Below are positions 21,934-31,532 of a DNA stretch of 64,000 nt, piece by piece. The notes beneath the pieces were generated by a model that was not told where the DNA came from, ran no database searches, and saw nothing but the letters and a program-made list of their open reading frames with translations. Source of the DNA: Pseudomonas putida (lineage in GTDB: Bacteria > Pseudomonadota > Gammaproteobacteria > Pseudomonadales > Pseudomonadaceae). A program made the translations under genes and the position numbers. The number at the start of each line of letters is the position of its first letter. Position 1 is the stretch's first letter. The stretch lies in the NCBI RefSeq assembly GCF_028682475.1, contig NZ_JANHLE010000023.1:32812-96811 (forward strand), given 5' to 3'.

Positions 21934-23988
21934 ATGAATATGCCGATTCCTGAAGTGAAAGCGGCCCCGGCCCCGGCGGCACGCACCACCTTTGCCGCGC
22001 TGTGGCGCCCGGCGCTGCTGCAGGCGTTCGTCAAACTCGACCCGCGTCAGCTCAAACGCTCACCGGTGATGCTGGTGGTCGAGCTGACCGCAGTGTTCAC
22101 CACCTTGTTGTGCCTGGTGCCCGACAGCGCTGTGCCGACTGCCGTGGCGGTGCAGATTGCCCTGTGGCTGTGGTTCACCGTGCTGTTCGCCAACTTTGCC
22201 GAGGCGCTCGCCGAAGGCCGTGGTAAAGCCCGCGCCGACAGCCTCAAGGCCGGTAGCCAGGGCCTCAGCGCGCGGCGTCGCAACGCTTCGGGCAGTTTTG
22301 AAACAGTGCCGGCGACCAGCCTGCGCAAGGACGATGTGGTCAAGGTGCTGGCGGGGGAGATGATCCCCGGTGACGGCGAAGTGCTCGAAGGCATTGCCGC
22401 GGTCAACGAAGCGGCGATTACCGGTGAATCCGCGCCGGTGATCCGAGAGTCCGGTGGCGATCGCTCGGCGGTGACCGGCAATACCCGGCTGGTCTCCGAC
22501 TGGTTGCTGATCCGCATCACCAGCAACCCCGGCGAATCGACCCTGGACCGCATGATCGCCCTGGTTGAAGGCGCCAAGCGCCAGAAGACGCCCAACGAGA
22601 TCGCCCTGGATATCCTGCTAATCGGCCTGAGCATGATCTTCCTGGTGGTCGTGGTGACCCTGCAGCCGTTCGCCCGCTTTGCTGGTGGCAGTATCCCGCT
22701 GGTGTTCCTGGTGGCGCTGTTGGTCACCCTGATCCCGACCACCATCGGTGGCCTGCTGTCGGCCATCGGTATCGCCGGCATGGATCGCCTGGTGCGCCTC
22801 AACGTAATTGCCCGCTCTGGCCGCGCGGTGGAGGCCGCTGGTGATGTGCATGTACTGATGCTCGACAAGACCGGCACCATCACCTTCGGCAACCGTCGCT
22901 GCAGCGCCCTGCATGCCGCTCCCGGTGTGACTTCCAAGGAGCTGGGCGAGGGCGCCTTGCTGGCGTCGCTGGCTGACGACACTGCCGAGGGCAAGTCGAT
23001 TGTCGAGTACCTGCGCCAGCTGCACGACTTCGACGAGCCGGGCTCCGATCAGCTGACTCCCGTGGCCTTCAGTGCCGAGACGCGCCTGTCCGGCGTTGAC
23101 TACCAGCAGCGTCGGTTCCGTAAGGGTGCGGTGGATTCCGTGCTGGCCTTCGTTGGTATCCAGCGCCTGGAAATGCCGGCGTCGCTGGCCCGCGAAGTGG
23201 ACAAGATCGCCCAGAGCGGCGGTACCCCTTTGCTGGTCTGTGTCGACAAAAGACTGCTGGGCGTGATCCATCTCAAGGATGTGGTCAAACCGGGGATTCG
23301 CGAGCGCTTTGCCGAGCTGCGCAAGCTGGGCATCCGTACCGTGATGGTCACTGGCGACAATCCGCTGACTGCCGCGGCCATCGCCGCCGAAGCCGGTGTC
23401 GATGACGTGCTGGCCGAAGCCACGCCGGAGAAGAAGCTGGCGCGCATTCGCCAGGAGCAGAACGACGGCCGCCTGGTGGCCATGTGCGGCGACGGTGCCA
23501 ACGACGCCCCGGCGCTGGCCCAGGCCGATGTCGGCATGGCCATGAACGACGGCACCCAGGCGGCGCGCGAGGCGGCCAACATGGTCGATCTGGACAGCGA
23601 CCCGACCAAGCTGCTGGATGTGGTCCAGGTCGGCAAGGAGCTGCTGGTGACCCGCGGCGCCTTGACCACCTTCTCGATTGCCAACGACGTGGCCAAGTAC
23701 TTCGCCATTCTCCCGGCGCTGTTTGCGGCGATCTACCCGCAACTGGGTGTGCTCAACCTCATGCACCTGAGCAGTCCGCAGAGCGCGATCCTCTCGGCCA
23801 TCGTCTTCAACGCGCTGATCATCGTCGTGCTGATTCCGCTGGCACTGCGCGGGGTGCGGGTGCAGGCCGCCAGTGCTGCACACCTGCTGCGTCGCAACCT
23901 GCTGATCTACGGCGTGGGCGGGCTGATCGTGCCGTTCGCCGGGATCAAGCTGATCGACATGCTGCTCACCGCTTTGCACCTGGTCTGA
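21934..23988 (+). CDS. kdpB: Potassium-transporting P-type ATPase subunit KdpB
   Basis: The 684-residue catalytic subunit of the Kdp pump. The phosphorylated aspartate is residue 311 in DKTGTITFGN. The actuator loop TGES (AAITGESAPV), the nucleotide-binding KGA (FRKGAVDS) and the hinge GDGANDAPALAQADVG are all present, so it should be active. ATP hydrolysis here drives K+ uptake through KdpA. GAGGAG precedes the ATG. Confidence 0.98.
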   Translation: MNMPIPEVKAAPAPAARTTFAALWRPALLQAFVKLDPRQLKRSPVMLVVELTAVFTTLLCLVPDSAVPTAVAVQIALWLWFTVLFANFAEALAEGRGKARADSLKAGSQGLSARRRNASGSFETVPATSLRKDDVVKVLAGEMIPGDGEVLEGIAAVNEAAITGESAPVIRESGGDRSAVTGNTRLVSDWLLIRITSNPGESTLDRMIALVEGAKRQKTPNEIALDILLIGLSMIFLVVVVTLQPFARFAGGSIPLVFLVALLVTLIPTTIGGLLSAIGIAGMDRLVRLNVIARSGRAVEAAGDVHVLMLDKTGTITFGNRRCSALHAAPGVTSKELGEGALLASLADDTAEGKSIVEYLRQLHDFDEPGSDQLTPVAFSAETRLSGVDYQQRRFRKGAVDSVLAFVGIQRLEMPASLAREVDKIAQSGGTPLLVCVDKRLLGVIHLKDVVKPGIRERFAELRKLGIRTVMVTGDNPLTAAAIAAEAGVDDVLAEATPEKKLARIRQEQNDGRLVAMCGDGANDAPALAQADVGMAMNDGTQAAREAANMVDLDSDPTKLLDVVQVGKELLVTRGALTTFSIANDVAKYFAILPALFAAIYPQLGVLNLMHLSSPQSAILSAIVFNALIIVVLIPLALRGVRVQAASAAHLLRRNLLIYGVGGLIVPFAGIKLIDMLLTALHLV

Positions 23989-24004
23989 GACCAAGGAGAT
24001 GACC

Positions 24005-24565
24005 ATGACTACTTATCTACGTCCGGCCGTGAGCCTGATCCTGCTGATGACCCTGATTACCGGTGCGCTGTACCCGCTGGTGGTCACCGGGGTGGCGCAG
24101 GTAGCGTTCCCCGAACAAGCCAACGGCAGCCTGCTGCGCGATGACCAGGGCCAGGTGCGCGGCTCGCGGCTGATCGCCCAGGCGTTCAAGGGCGATGCCT
24201 GGTTCCACGCGCGGCCATCGGCGGCTGACTATGCCACCGTCGCCAGCGGTGCCAGCAACCTGGCACCGAGCAACCCGGCGCTGGCCCAGCGCATTGGCGA
24301 CAGCGCCGCGCAGCAATATATCGAGGCGCAAGGGCCGGTGCCGCTGGACCTGCTGACCACCTCCGGCAGTGGCCTGGACCCGCACTTGTCGCCTGCCGCG
24401 GTGGCCTATCAGCTGCCGCGGGTGGCGGCGGCGCGGCAACTGAGCACGCAAACCTTGCAAGCCCTGGTCGAGCAGTCCACCCTGCAGCCATTGATTGGTC
24501 CGCCGGTGGTCAATGTACTGGTGTTGAACGCCGCGCTAGAGCGGCTGGCCCCGGCTTCGAATTAA
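24005..24565 (+). CDS. kdpC: Potassium-transporting ATPase subunit KdpC
   Basis: A 186-residue subunit with one N-terminal membrane helix (about 8-30) and a periplasmic domain carrying the family pattern (GSRLIAQAF, WFHARPSAADY, SGSGLDPHLSPAAV). KdpC bridges KdpA and KdpB. ATG at 24005 is chosen over an ATG at 23999, because AAGGAG ends at 23998 and leaves proper spacing only for the later one. Confidence 0.97.
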   Translation: MTTYLRPAVSLILLMTLITGALYPLVVTGVAQVAFPEQANGSLLRDDQGQVRGSRLIAQAFKGDAWFHARPSAADYATVASGASNLAPSNPALAQRIGDSAAQQYIEAQGPVPLDLLTTSGSGLDPHLSPAAVAYQLPRVAAARQLSTQTLQALVEQSTLQPLIGPPVVNVLVLNAALERLAPASN

Positions 24566-24574
24566 GGACAGGCA

Positions 24575-27235
24575 GTGAGCGATAGCAATTCCGAACGCGC
24601 CGATGCGTTGTTGGCCGGGCTGCCGCGCGAAGGGCGCGGCAGGCTCAAGGTGTTTTTGGGCGCAGCGCCCGGGGTGGGCAAGACCTACGCCATGCTCCAG
24701 GCTGCCCATGCCCAGGTGCGCCAGGGCGTGCAGGTGCTGGCGGCGGTGGTCGAAACCCATGGCCGGGCCGAAACCGAGTCCTTGCTCGCCGGGCTGGTGC
24801 AACAACCGCTGGTGCGCTCGGACTATCGCGGAGTGCAGCTGGAAGAGATGGACCTCGATGGCCTGCTCAAGGCCGCGCCGCAACTGGCGCTGGTCGACGA
24901 GCTGGCCCACAGCAACGCCCCCGGCAGTCGCCACGCCAAACGCTGGCAGGATGTGCAGGAACTGCTGGCTGCCGGTATCGATGTCTACACCACGGTCAAC
25001 GTTCAGCACTTGGAAAGTCTCAACGATCAGGTACGCGGCATCACCGGCGTGCAGGTGCGTGAAACCCTGCCCGACTGGGTGCTGCAGGAAGCCTTCGAAC
25101 TGGTGCTGATCGACCTGCCGCCGCGCGAGTTGCTCGAGCGTTTGCGCGAAGGCAAGGTTTATGTACCGGAGCAGGCGCGGGCGGCAATCGACGCCTTCTT
25201 CAGTCAGACCAACCTCACTGCGTTGCGTGAGCTGGCCATGCAGACCGCAGCGGCTCAGGTCGATGCCGACCTGGCGCATGGTTACCGCCAGCTGGGTCAG
25301 GACGCTCCCACCTTGCGCGGGCGCTTGCTGGTCGGGGTGGATGGCGATGCCCAGGCCGAGCGCCTGGTGCGCCATGCCAGCCGGGTGGCGCAACGTCGGC
25401 ATTTGCCCTGGAGTCTGGTGCATGTCGACAACGGCAGACTGCGAGACGAGACCGCCCGCCAGCGCCTGCAGGCAGCCCAGCAGCTGGCCGAGCGTCTGGG
25501 CGGCGAAGTGGTGTTGCTGCGCGCCGGTGAAGTGGCCAACACCCTGATCCAACATGCCCTGGAACGTCGCGCCAACCTGGTGTTGGTCGGCCAGTCCCGA
25601 GATCGCCTGCGCCGACGACTGTTGGGTGCCGGGGTGGCCACGCGGCTGTTGCGCGAGGCCCATGGCCTGGAAATCAACGTGCTCGACCGCGACGAGCGGC
25701 CCGAGCTGCCGAGTGCGGCGGTGAAGAAGGTCTGGGTCTGGCGCCACTACCTGCTGGCGCTGGTCGCCACCGTGCTTGCCGCGGGGATTTCCTGGGGCGT
25801 TTCCGGTGTCCTGGCCTTGCCCAACATCTCGCTGGTGTTTCTTGCCGCGGTCTTGCTGGTGGCCGTGCGCAGCAGCCTGGGCCCGGCGCTGGCCTGTGCG
25901 GCGATGTCGTTTCTGACTTATGACTTTCTGTTCATCCCGCCGAACTTCTCTTTCAGCATCCAGCGTGAAGAGGATGTGCTGACGTCGCTGTTCTTCCTGT
26001 TGATGGCGGCGCTCACCGGCAACCTCGCGGCACGCCAGCGTCGGCAGTTGCAGGCGCTGCGCGAAACTCAGGAACAGACCAACCAGTTGCTCGATCTGTC
26101 ACGCAAGCTGACCGCCGCCACCGACCGTCAGGCGGTATTCAACGCGGCCGGACAACATCTGGATGGCTGGAACGATTTGCAGGTGTGCCTGCTTGAGCGC
26201 GATGTCGAAGGGCGCCTGCAGGTTGCCAGTGCTGCCAGCGTACAGTTCAACGACAATGAGCGCGCCGCTGCCGACTGGGCCTGGCAGCACGATCAGGCCG
26301 CAGGCCTGGGCAGTGACACCTTGCCCAACGGCCGCTGGTGGTGGTGGCCATTGTCGGTGGAAGAGCAGCCGCTGGCGCTGCTTGGCGTACGTCCGCGCCA
26401 GGGCCAGAGCCTCACTGCGCAGCGCCGGCGCCTGCTCAAGGCGCTCAGTCAGCCGCTGGCCCAGGCCCTGGCCCGGGCGCGACTGGCTGAACAGCTGGAA
26501 GCGGCACGTCTGCATGGCGAAACCGAGCAACTGCGCAGTGCTTTGCTGGCGTCGGTGTCGCATGACCTGCGTACGCCTTTGACCGCCATGCGCGGCAGCA
26601 TCGATAGCCTTCTGGCCTTGGGTGAAGCAATCCCTCGGGCCGACCGCCAGGAGTTGCTTGAAGGCACACGCAACGAAGCCGAGCGGCTGGACCGTTATAT
26701 CCAGAACCTGCTGGACATGACCCGTCTGGGCCACGGTGGGCTGAAACTGGCTCGTGACTGGGTGGCGCCCACCGATATTGTCGGCAGTGCGCTGAACCGC
26801 TTGCGGGTGCTGCTGGCGCCATTGCAGGTGTCCACTGAAGTGGCGGACGGTTTGCCGCTGCTGTTCGTGCATGCCGCCTTGATCGAGCAGGCGCTGGTCA
26901 ATGTACTGGAGAACGCCGCGCGCTTTTCGCCGGTCAACGGCCGCCTGCAGTTGCGGGTGTCGGCTGGCGATGAACAGTTGCGTTTTGCCGTCAGCGATGA
27001 AGGCCCGGGTATTCCTGCGGCTGATCGCGAGAAGATCTTCGACATGTTCTACACCGCCGCCCGCGGTGATCGCGGCGGGCAGGGCACCGGTCTTGGCCTG
27101 GCAATCTGTCAGGGCATGATCGGGGCACACGGTGGACATATTCTGGTGGGTGAGGGTATCGATGGTCACGGCACCTGCATCACATTATGCTTGCCGCTTC
27201 CGACCCAGCCCGAGCCCGAAAGCGAAGCGCCATGA
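24575..27235 (+). CDS. kdpD: Sensor histidine kinase KdpD
   Basis: An 886-residue membrane sensor kinase. The N-terminal KdpD domain has a Walker A (GAAPGVGKT, 29-37) and is followed by a universal-stress-protein-like domain (about 250-370), four membrane helices (about 385-495), a GAF-like part, and the kinase with the H-box SHDLRTPL (His663) and ATP site DEGPGIP / GTGLGLAIC. It phosphorylates KdpE in response to K+ limitation or osmotic stress. The start is GTG at 24575, and the stop overlaps the kdpE start by four bases (ATGA). Confidence 0.97.
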   Translation: MSDSNSERADALLAGLPREGRGRLKVFLGAAPGVGKTYAMLQAAHAQVRQGVQVLAAVVETHGRAETESLLAGLVQQPLVRSDYRGVQLEEMDLDGLLKAAPQLALVDELAHSNAPGSRHAKRWQDVQELLAAGIDVYTTVNVQHLESLNDQVRGITGVQVRETLPDWVLQEAFELVLIDLPPRELLERLREGKVYVPEQARAAIDAFFSQTNLTALRELAMQTAAAQVDADLAHGYRQLGQDAPTLRGRLLVGVDGDAQAERLVRHASRVAQRRHLPWSLVHVDNGRLRDETARQRLQAAQQLAERLGGEVVLLRAGEVANTLIQHALERRANLVLVGQSRDRLRRRLLGAGVATRLLREAHGLEINVLDRDERPELPSAAVKKVWVWRHYLLALVATVLAAGISWGVSGVLALPNISLVFLAAVLLVAVRSSLGPALACAAMSFLTYDFLFIPPNFSFSIQREEDVLTSLFFLLMAALTGNLAARQRRQLQALRETQEQTNQLLDLSRKLTAATDRQAVFNAAGQHLDGWNDLQVCLLERDVEGRLQVASAASVQFNDNERAAADWAWQHDQAAGLGSDTLPNGRWWWWPLSVEEQPLALLGVRPRQGQSLTAQRRRLLKALSQPLAQALARARLAEQLEAARLHGETEQLRSALLASVSHDLRTPLTAMRGSIDSLLALGEAIPRADRQELLEGTRNEAERLDRYIQNLLDMTRLGHGGLKLARDWVAPTDIVGSALNRLRVLLAPLQVSTEVADGLPLLFVHAALIEQALVNVLENAARFSPVNGRLQLRVSAGDEQLRFAVSDEGPGIPAADREKIFDMFYTAARGDRGGQGTGLGLAICQGMIGAHGGHILVGEGIDGHGTCITLCLPLPTQPEPESEAP

Positions 27236-27930
27236 GCCAGATTGCCACCCTTCTGGTCATCGATGATGAACCACAGATCCGCAAATTTCTGCGCATCAGC
27301 CTCAGTTCCCAGGGCTATAAGGTCGTGGAGGCGGCCAGCGGTGCCGAAGGCCTGACCCAGGCTGCGCTGGCCCGGCCCGACCTGGTGGTGCTCGACCTTG
27401 GCCTGCCGGACATGGACGGGCAGCAGGTGCTGCGTGAGCTGCGTGAATGGAGCCCGGTGCCGGTGCTGGTGTTGTCGGTGCGGGCCAGCGAAATCCAGAA
27501 AGTCGAAGCCCTGGATAACGGCGCCAACGACTACGTGACCAAACCGTTCGGCATCCAGGAGTTTCTTGCCCGGGTGCGTGCGTTGCTGCGGCAGGCGCCT
27601 CAGGCTGCGGCAACGGATGTCGCGCCAAGCTTTGGTCCTTTGACCGTAGACCTGGCGTTTCGCAAGGTGACCCTGGACGGTGTCGAAATCGCGCTGACCC
27701 GCAAGGAGTATGCGTTGTTGGCGCAGCTGGCGACGTACCCGGGGCGGGTGATTACCCAGCAGCAATTGCTCAAGGACATCTGGGGGCCGACGCATGTCGA
27801 TGACACTCATTACTTGCGAATTGTGGTCGCTCACGTGCGGCAGAAGCTGGGTGATGACCCGACGGCGCCACGCTTTATCATCACCGAACCTGGGGTGGGG
27901 TACCGCTTGGTAGGGCCGGAGCAGGGTTAA
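27232..27930 (+). CDS. kdpE: Response regulator KdpE
   Basis: A 232-residue OmpR-type regulator. The receiver domain (about 6-118) has acidic DD at 11-12, phospho-acceptor Asp55 (LDLGLPD) and the conserved lysine in VTKPFG; the winged-helix DNA-binding domain (about 130-228) has LTRKEYALLAQL and THYLRIVVAHVRQKL. When phosphorylated by KdpD it activates kdpFABC. The ATG at 27232 overlaps the kdpD stop, and the frame upstream of it is only kdpD sequence read differently. The direct repeat at 20022-20039 is its likely site. Confidence 0.97.
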   Translation: MSQIATLLVIDDEPQIRKFLRISLSSQGYKVVEAASGAEGLTQAALARPDLVVLDLGLPDMDGQQVLRELREWSPVPVLVLSVRASEIQKVEALDNGANDYVTKPFGIQEFLARVRALLRQAPQAAATDVAPSFGPLTVDLAFRKVTLDGVEIALTRKEYALLAQLATYPGRVITQQQLLKDIWGPTHVDDTHYLRIVVAHVRQKLGDDPTAPRFIITEPGVGYRLVGPEQG

Positions 27931-27954
27931 GGCTGCTCCCACACGTTCAAACAA

Positions 27955-28995
27955 TCAGCGCCGCTCCGCCTCATAGTTCTCCATGGTATCGCGCGCAATC
28001 TCCCGGCCCAGGGCGATCAGCTCCGGTGCTTTGTAAAATTCGAAGAAACGACACACGCGCTTGGGGACGTTGATCAGCACGTCCGGCGGGTAGCCAGCGA
28101 TCTTGTACTGCGCCAGCGAGGTCTGCATCACCTCGAAACTCTGGTTGATCAAATCCAGCAGTGACGCGGGGCCGACGTTATCGATGATGAACGAGCCGGC
28201 CGCCGACTTCGGTGCGCCGTCACTCTCGGGCGCTGCGGCCGGTTGCTGGGCTTCGGGGTCGGCGGCGTCGCTGAGCCAGGGGTTGGGGATCTGCGCGGCC
28301 TGTGGCGCGAGTTCCTGTTCGATACGCATCAGCTGTTCGGCCTGCTTGCGCCGGAACGGCAGGTGCGAGCCCAGCGAACTGATCAGGTTGTCAAAACGCA
28401 GCCTGAAGGCTGCCGGGCGTTCGATCACCGGCAGCTGATACTGCTTCTGGTTGGTCGAGTTGAGGTTCACGGCAATGATCAAATCGCAATGACTGGAAAC
28501 CACCGGGATGATCGGCAAGGGATTGAGAATGCCGCCGTCAACCAGCATGCGATTGCCTTGCACCACCGGGGTGAACAGGCTGGGAATGGCCGCCGAGGCG
28601 CGCATGGCCTGGTGCAGGCAACCTTCCTGGAACCAGATTTCCTGCTGGTTGGTGAGGTCGGCCGCCACTGCCGTGTAGGGGATGCGCAAGTCTTCGATGT
28701 TGATGTCGCCAACGATCTTGCGAATCTGCCCGAACACCTTCTCGCCGCGAATGGCCCCCAGACGAAAACTCACATCGACCAGGCGCAGCACATCCAGGTA
28801 ATCCAGGCTCTCGATCCAGTTGCGATACTCCTCAAGCTTGCCGGCGGCATAGATGCCGCCAATCACCGCGCCCATGGAACAACCGGCGATACAGGCGATG
28901 TCATAGCCGCGGCGTTCCAGTTCTTCGATCACCCCAATGTGCGCATACCCGCGAGCTCCGCCCGAGCCCAGTACCAATGCCACGCGTTTACTCAT
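27955..28995 (-). CDS. RssA-like patatin phospholipase
   Basis: A 346-residue cytoplasmic patatin-like hydrolase. The oxyanion loop GSGGARG is at 10-16, the nucleophile Ser40 lies in GCSMG (38-42), and the dyad aspartate is Asp153 in DGG. The C-terminal extension (about 215-345) has a proline-rich linker and a segment conserved in Pseudomonas homologues of RssA. Members act on phospholipids or related esters; the role of RssA is unclear. It converges on kdpE with a gap of 24 bases. The ATG at 28995 follows the usual N-terminal sequence. Confidence 0.9.
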   Translation of the reverse strand: MSKRVALVLGSGGARGYAHIGVIEELERRGYDIACIAGCSMGAVIGGIYAAGKLEEYRNWIESLDYLDVLRLVDVSFRLGAIRGEKVFGQIRKIVGDINIEDLRIPYTAVAADLTNQQEIWFQEGCLHQAMRASAAIPSLFTPVVQGNRMLVDGGILNPLPIIPVVSSHCDLIIAVNLNSTNQKQYQLPVIERPAAFRLRFDNLISSLGSHLPFRRKQAEQLMRIEQELAPQAAQIPNPWLSDAADPEAQQPAAAPESDGAPKSAAGSFIIDNVGPASLLDLINQSFEVMQTSLAQYKIAGYPPDVLINVPKRVCRFFEFYKAPELIALGREIARDTMENYEAERR

Positions 28996-29152
28996 GATGG
29001 CTCCCGGTTGTCCTGAGTCGATGGTCTAACAATGCGCCCATTCGCGTCTGTGCTTCAATCGTCATGCGCGCTGCGCTACGCTTTGCAGGGCACTTTTCTT
29101 CTTTGTAGCCGTCGAACACGCCACTTTGTACTTTTCTTTTGAGGGAACACCG

Positions 29153-29431
29153 ATGAAAGCCTGGATCTGCCTGCCCCTGATTGCTCTGGCGTTGACCGGT
29201 TGTGCTGGCAAGACAGCCTATCGCGACAGTTGTGCCAATCAGCTGGACTCGGCCTGGAAGGAGCTCGATCTGGCCAAGGCTGAAGGCTTCGCCGGTACGG
29301 TCAGCTACTCCAAGGCGCTGTCGTTGTTGACCGGGGCCAAGACCCAGCAGCAGTTCGAAGCGTTCGAAGGGTGCAGCAGCAAAGCTGAAAAAGCGCGTTT
29401 CTACATTCGTGAATCGCGTGCCGGTCGCTGA
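29153..29431 (+). CDS. Small lipoprotein of unknown function
   Basis: A 92-residue precursor with a short signal peptide and lipobox LTGC, giving a lipidated Cys17. The mature part is charged and helical (SAWKELDLAKAEGFAGTVSYSKALSLLTGAK), typical of small periplasm-facing Pseudomonas lipoproteins. ATG at 29153 has GAGGG eight bases upstream; an upstream in-frame start would put a charged tail before the signal peptide. It lies 14 bases before the CHAD gene and is probably cotranscribed with it. Function unknown. Confidence 0.8.
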   Translation: MKAWICLPLIALALTGCAGKTAYRDSCANQLDSAWKELDLAKAEGFAGTVSYSKALSLLTGAKTQQQFEAFEGCSSKAEKARFYIRESRAGR

Positions 29432-29445
29432 TACAGGAGAACACC

Positions 29446-30213
29446 ATGTCGGCCATGCTCGACCATGTGATTGCCCAGGTACTGGCCCTGCAGGTGCGCC
29501 TGCTCGGTTGCCAGGCGCGGCTGGCGGCTGACACCGACAGCGAGGCGCTGCATGACCTGCGGATTGCCACACGGCGCTTGCGCAGCTTGTTGCGCCCGCT
29601 GCGTGAGTTGCCCGGCGTCGAGCAACTGGAGGGCGCAGCACAAGCGCTGGGCAATCTGACTACGCCGCTGCGTGACCGCGAGGTGCTGGCAGCGCAGTTG
29701 CTCGAGCGCAATCAAGTGGCGGCAGCGCAGGTGCGCCTGGCGCATCGCCGGGAAACCTTCGCCAGCGTTGCCGAGAGTGCCGAGCTGGGCCGGCTGCTGG
29801 CGATTGTCGATGCCTTTCCGATTTTCCTGCGGGCCGCTGAACGTGAAGGCCTGATCCGTAAATTGCACAAGCGCATCGACAAGCGTCTGGAAAAGCAATG
29901 GACGAAGTTGCGCGAAGCGCTACAGGATGCGGCCCATGACCGTCATCGTCTGCGCTTGCTGATCAAGCGCGTGCGTTATGCGGCTGAGGCCTACCCGCAA
30001 CTGGAGCACGCCGGGCGCCGCTTGCAGCGCTTGCTCAAGCAGTCGCAAAGCGACCTGGGCAGTTGGCACGACCTGCTGCAGTGGTTGCTGCAAGCCGAGC
30101 AACAGCGCGACCTGGCGCCTTGTGTCGAGTATTGGCAAACGCAATTGCAGGACGCTGAACAGCGTGCCGATGTCACCCTGGAGCGCCTGCAAACGTTGCT
30201 GCTGCAGCGATAG
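29446..30213 (+). CDS. CHAD domain protein
   Basis: A 255-residue all-helical cytoplasmic protein of the CHAD family, with two long-helix repeats and the basic motifs LHDLRIATRRLRSLLRPL (about 34-51) and DRHRLRLLIKRVRYAAEAY (about 164-182). CHAD proteins bind inorganic polyphosphate through these basic surfaces, and some localise to polyphosphate granules. There is no CYTH triphosphatase domain. AGGAG precedes the ATG. It follows the small lipoprotein gene closely. Polyphosphate binding is family knowledge, not visible proof. Confidence 0.9.
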   Translation: MSAMLDHVIAQVLALQVRLLGCQARLAADTDSEALHDLRIATRRLRSLLRPLRELPGVEQLEGAAQALGNLTTPLRDREVLAAQLLERNQVAAAQVRLAHRRETFASVAESAELGRLLAIVDAFPIFLRAAEREGLIRKLHKRIDKRLEKQWTKLREALQDAAHDRHRLRLLIKRVRYAAEAYPQLEHAGRRLQRLLKQSQSDLGSWHDLLQWLLQAEQQRDLAPCVEYWQTQLQDAEQRADVTLERLQTLLLQR

Positions 30214-30294
30214 GCCGCTGATATGGCGCAAATGCGGGCTGCCGCTGGCGCCTCTGCTGGTTAAGATCGGCCTTTTCCCACGGATGAGGTCGGC

Positions 30295-31098
30295 ATGAAT
30301 TTCTCGCAATTGCTCAAGACGGTCCACCTGCATCCCCAGGCGGTGACCATTCCTGCCAACTGGGCGCAAGGGCGCGCCTGCTTCGGTGGCCTGATGGCGG
30401 CCCTGCTCTATGAAACCATGCTGACCAAGACCTCGCCCGGCCGTCCGGTGCGTTCCCTGGCGATCACCTTCGTTGGCCCGGCCGAACCCGAGGTGCCGAT
30501 CAGTTTTGAAGTGGAGCTGCTGCGCGAGGGCAAAGCGGTCAGTTCCTTGTTGGGCCGCGCGGTGCAAAATGGCCAGGTAGTGACCCTGATACAGGGCAGC
30601 TTCGGTGGCGGCCGCGATTCAGTGGTCGACATCCCGGCGTTGCCTGCTGTGGAGATGAGCAGCCTTGAGGCTGCGGCGGCTAGCGAGCTCCCCTATATCA
30701 AGGGCGTGACCCCTGAATTCATGCAGCATGTGTCCCTGCGCTGGGCGATCGGCGGGATTCCGTTCAGCAACAATCGCTCGCGCAGCATGGGCGGTTGGGT
30801 CCGCTTGCGTGACGAAGGTGGTGATGAAACCCTGAGTGAAGCGCACCTGCTGGCGCTGGTCGATGCCTGGCCACCCAGCTTGTTGCCGCACCTGAACAAA
30901 CCTGCGGCCGGTAGCACCCTGACCTGGACCATCGAATTCATTCAGCCGGTGGCGAGCCTGACCACCCAGGACTGGTGCAGGTACTGCGTGCAGACCGAGT
31001 ATGCCCGCGATGGCTACGGGCACGCGGCGGCCGCCCTGTGGACGGCTTCAGGTGAGTTGCTGGCGATCAGCCGGCAAACGGTAACCGTGTTCGCCTAG
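30295..31098 (+). CDS. Acyl-CoA thioesterase family protein (double hot-dog)
   Basis: A 267-residue protein with two hot-dog folds, like TesB-type thioesterases: first half GRACFGGLMAALLYETMLTKT and RPVRSLAITFVGPAEP, second half LTWTIEFIQPV and GYGHAAAALWTASGELLAISRQTVTVF. It probably cleaves acyl-CoA esters in the cytoplasm. The ATG at 30295 follows GAGGT. It converges with the Mpo1-like gene, and their ends overlap by four bases. Chain-length preference cannot be told. Confidence 0.85.
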   Translation: MNFSQLLKTVHLHPQAVTIPANWAQGRACFGGLMAALLYETMLTKTSPGRPVRSLAITFVGPAEPEVPISFEVELLREGKAVSSLLGRAVQNGQVVTLIQGSFGGGRDSVVDIPALPAVEMSSLEAAAASELPYIKGVTPEFMQHVSLRWAIGGIPFSNNRSRSMGGWVRLRDEGGDETLSEAHLLALVDAWPPSLLPHLNKPAAGSTLTWTIEFIQPVASLTTQDWCRYCVQTEYARDGYGHAAAALWTASGELLAISRQTVTVFA

Positions 31099-31457
31099 TG
31101 ACGATGGCGGTTGCGCCAGGCGCGCCACCAGGCGCCACTGAGCACAAAGCGCGGAAAGGTGATGAACTGCTCCACCAGCAACCGGCCGATGGCGTCCTTG
31201 CGGTCGCTGAAGGGTTCCGGTTGTTCGGCTTCCAGGCGATGGCCCTGACGCTGCAGGCCAAGGCCTGCGATCAGGGCGATGATGCCGACGGCCAGTTGCC
31301 CCAGGTCCAGCGAGAACAATCCGGATAGCACCAGTAGCGCGCCGAGGATGAACAGCGGCACAGCGATCAGGTGCAACACCAGGTTGGTCGGGTTGCGGTG
31401 ATTGTGGTGGTAGCCACGCCATTGCCAGGCGTGCAGGTTGGGCAGGCGTTTGCTCAT
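31095..31457 (-). CDS. Mpo1-like (DUF962) membrane protein
   Basis: A 120-residue protein with two hydrophobic helices (about 25-45 and 50-68) between conserved histidines. The N-terminal HAWQWRGYHHNHRNPTNLVLHL pattern is typical of the Mpo1/YGL010w (DUF962) family; yeast Mpo1 is an iron-dependent dioxygenase that shortens 2-hydroxy fatty acids. The C-terminus is rich in R, H and W. Whether the bacterial protein has the same reaction is not known. GGAATGACCC lies before the ATG at 31457. Confidence 0.8.
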   Translation of the reverse strand: MSKRLPNLHAWQWRGYHHNHRNPTNLVLHLIAVPLFILGALLVLSGLFSLDLGQLAVGIIALIAGLGLQRQGHRLEAEQPEPFSDRKDAIGRLLVEQFITFPRFVLSGAWWRAWRNRHRH

Positions 31458-31493
31458 GGGTCATTCCTCAGGGCTATGTCTGAAGAATAGTGC

Positions 31494-31511
31494 GGCCCCC
31501 GTCAGGGGGCC
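31494..31511. terminator. Hairpin downstream of chemoreceptor gene
   Basis: GGCCCCC (31494-31500) and GGGGGCC (31505-31511) form a strong seven-pair stem with a four-base loop, between the chemoreceptor stop (31533) and the Mpo1-like gene. Without a T run it is at best a partial terminator. Confidence 0.45.
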
Positions 31512-31532
31512 AATGAGCGCCGGCTATCGGGG

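Noticed and set aside
20385..24006. Long antisense frames over kdpA and kdpB
   Set aside because: Same mirror effect; the kdp genes are complete on the plus strand.
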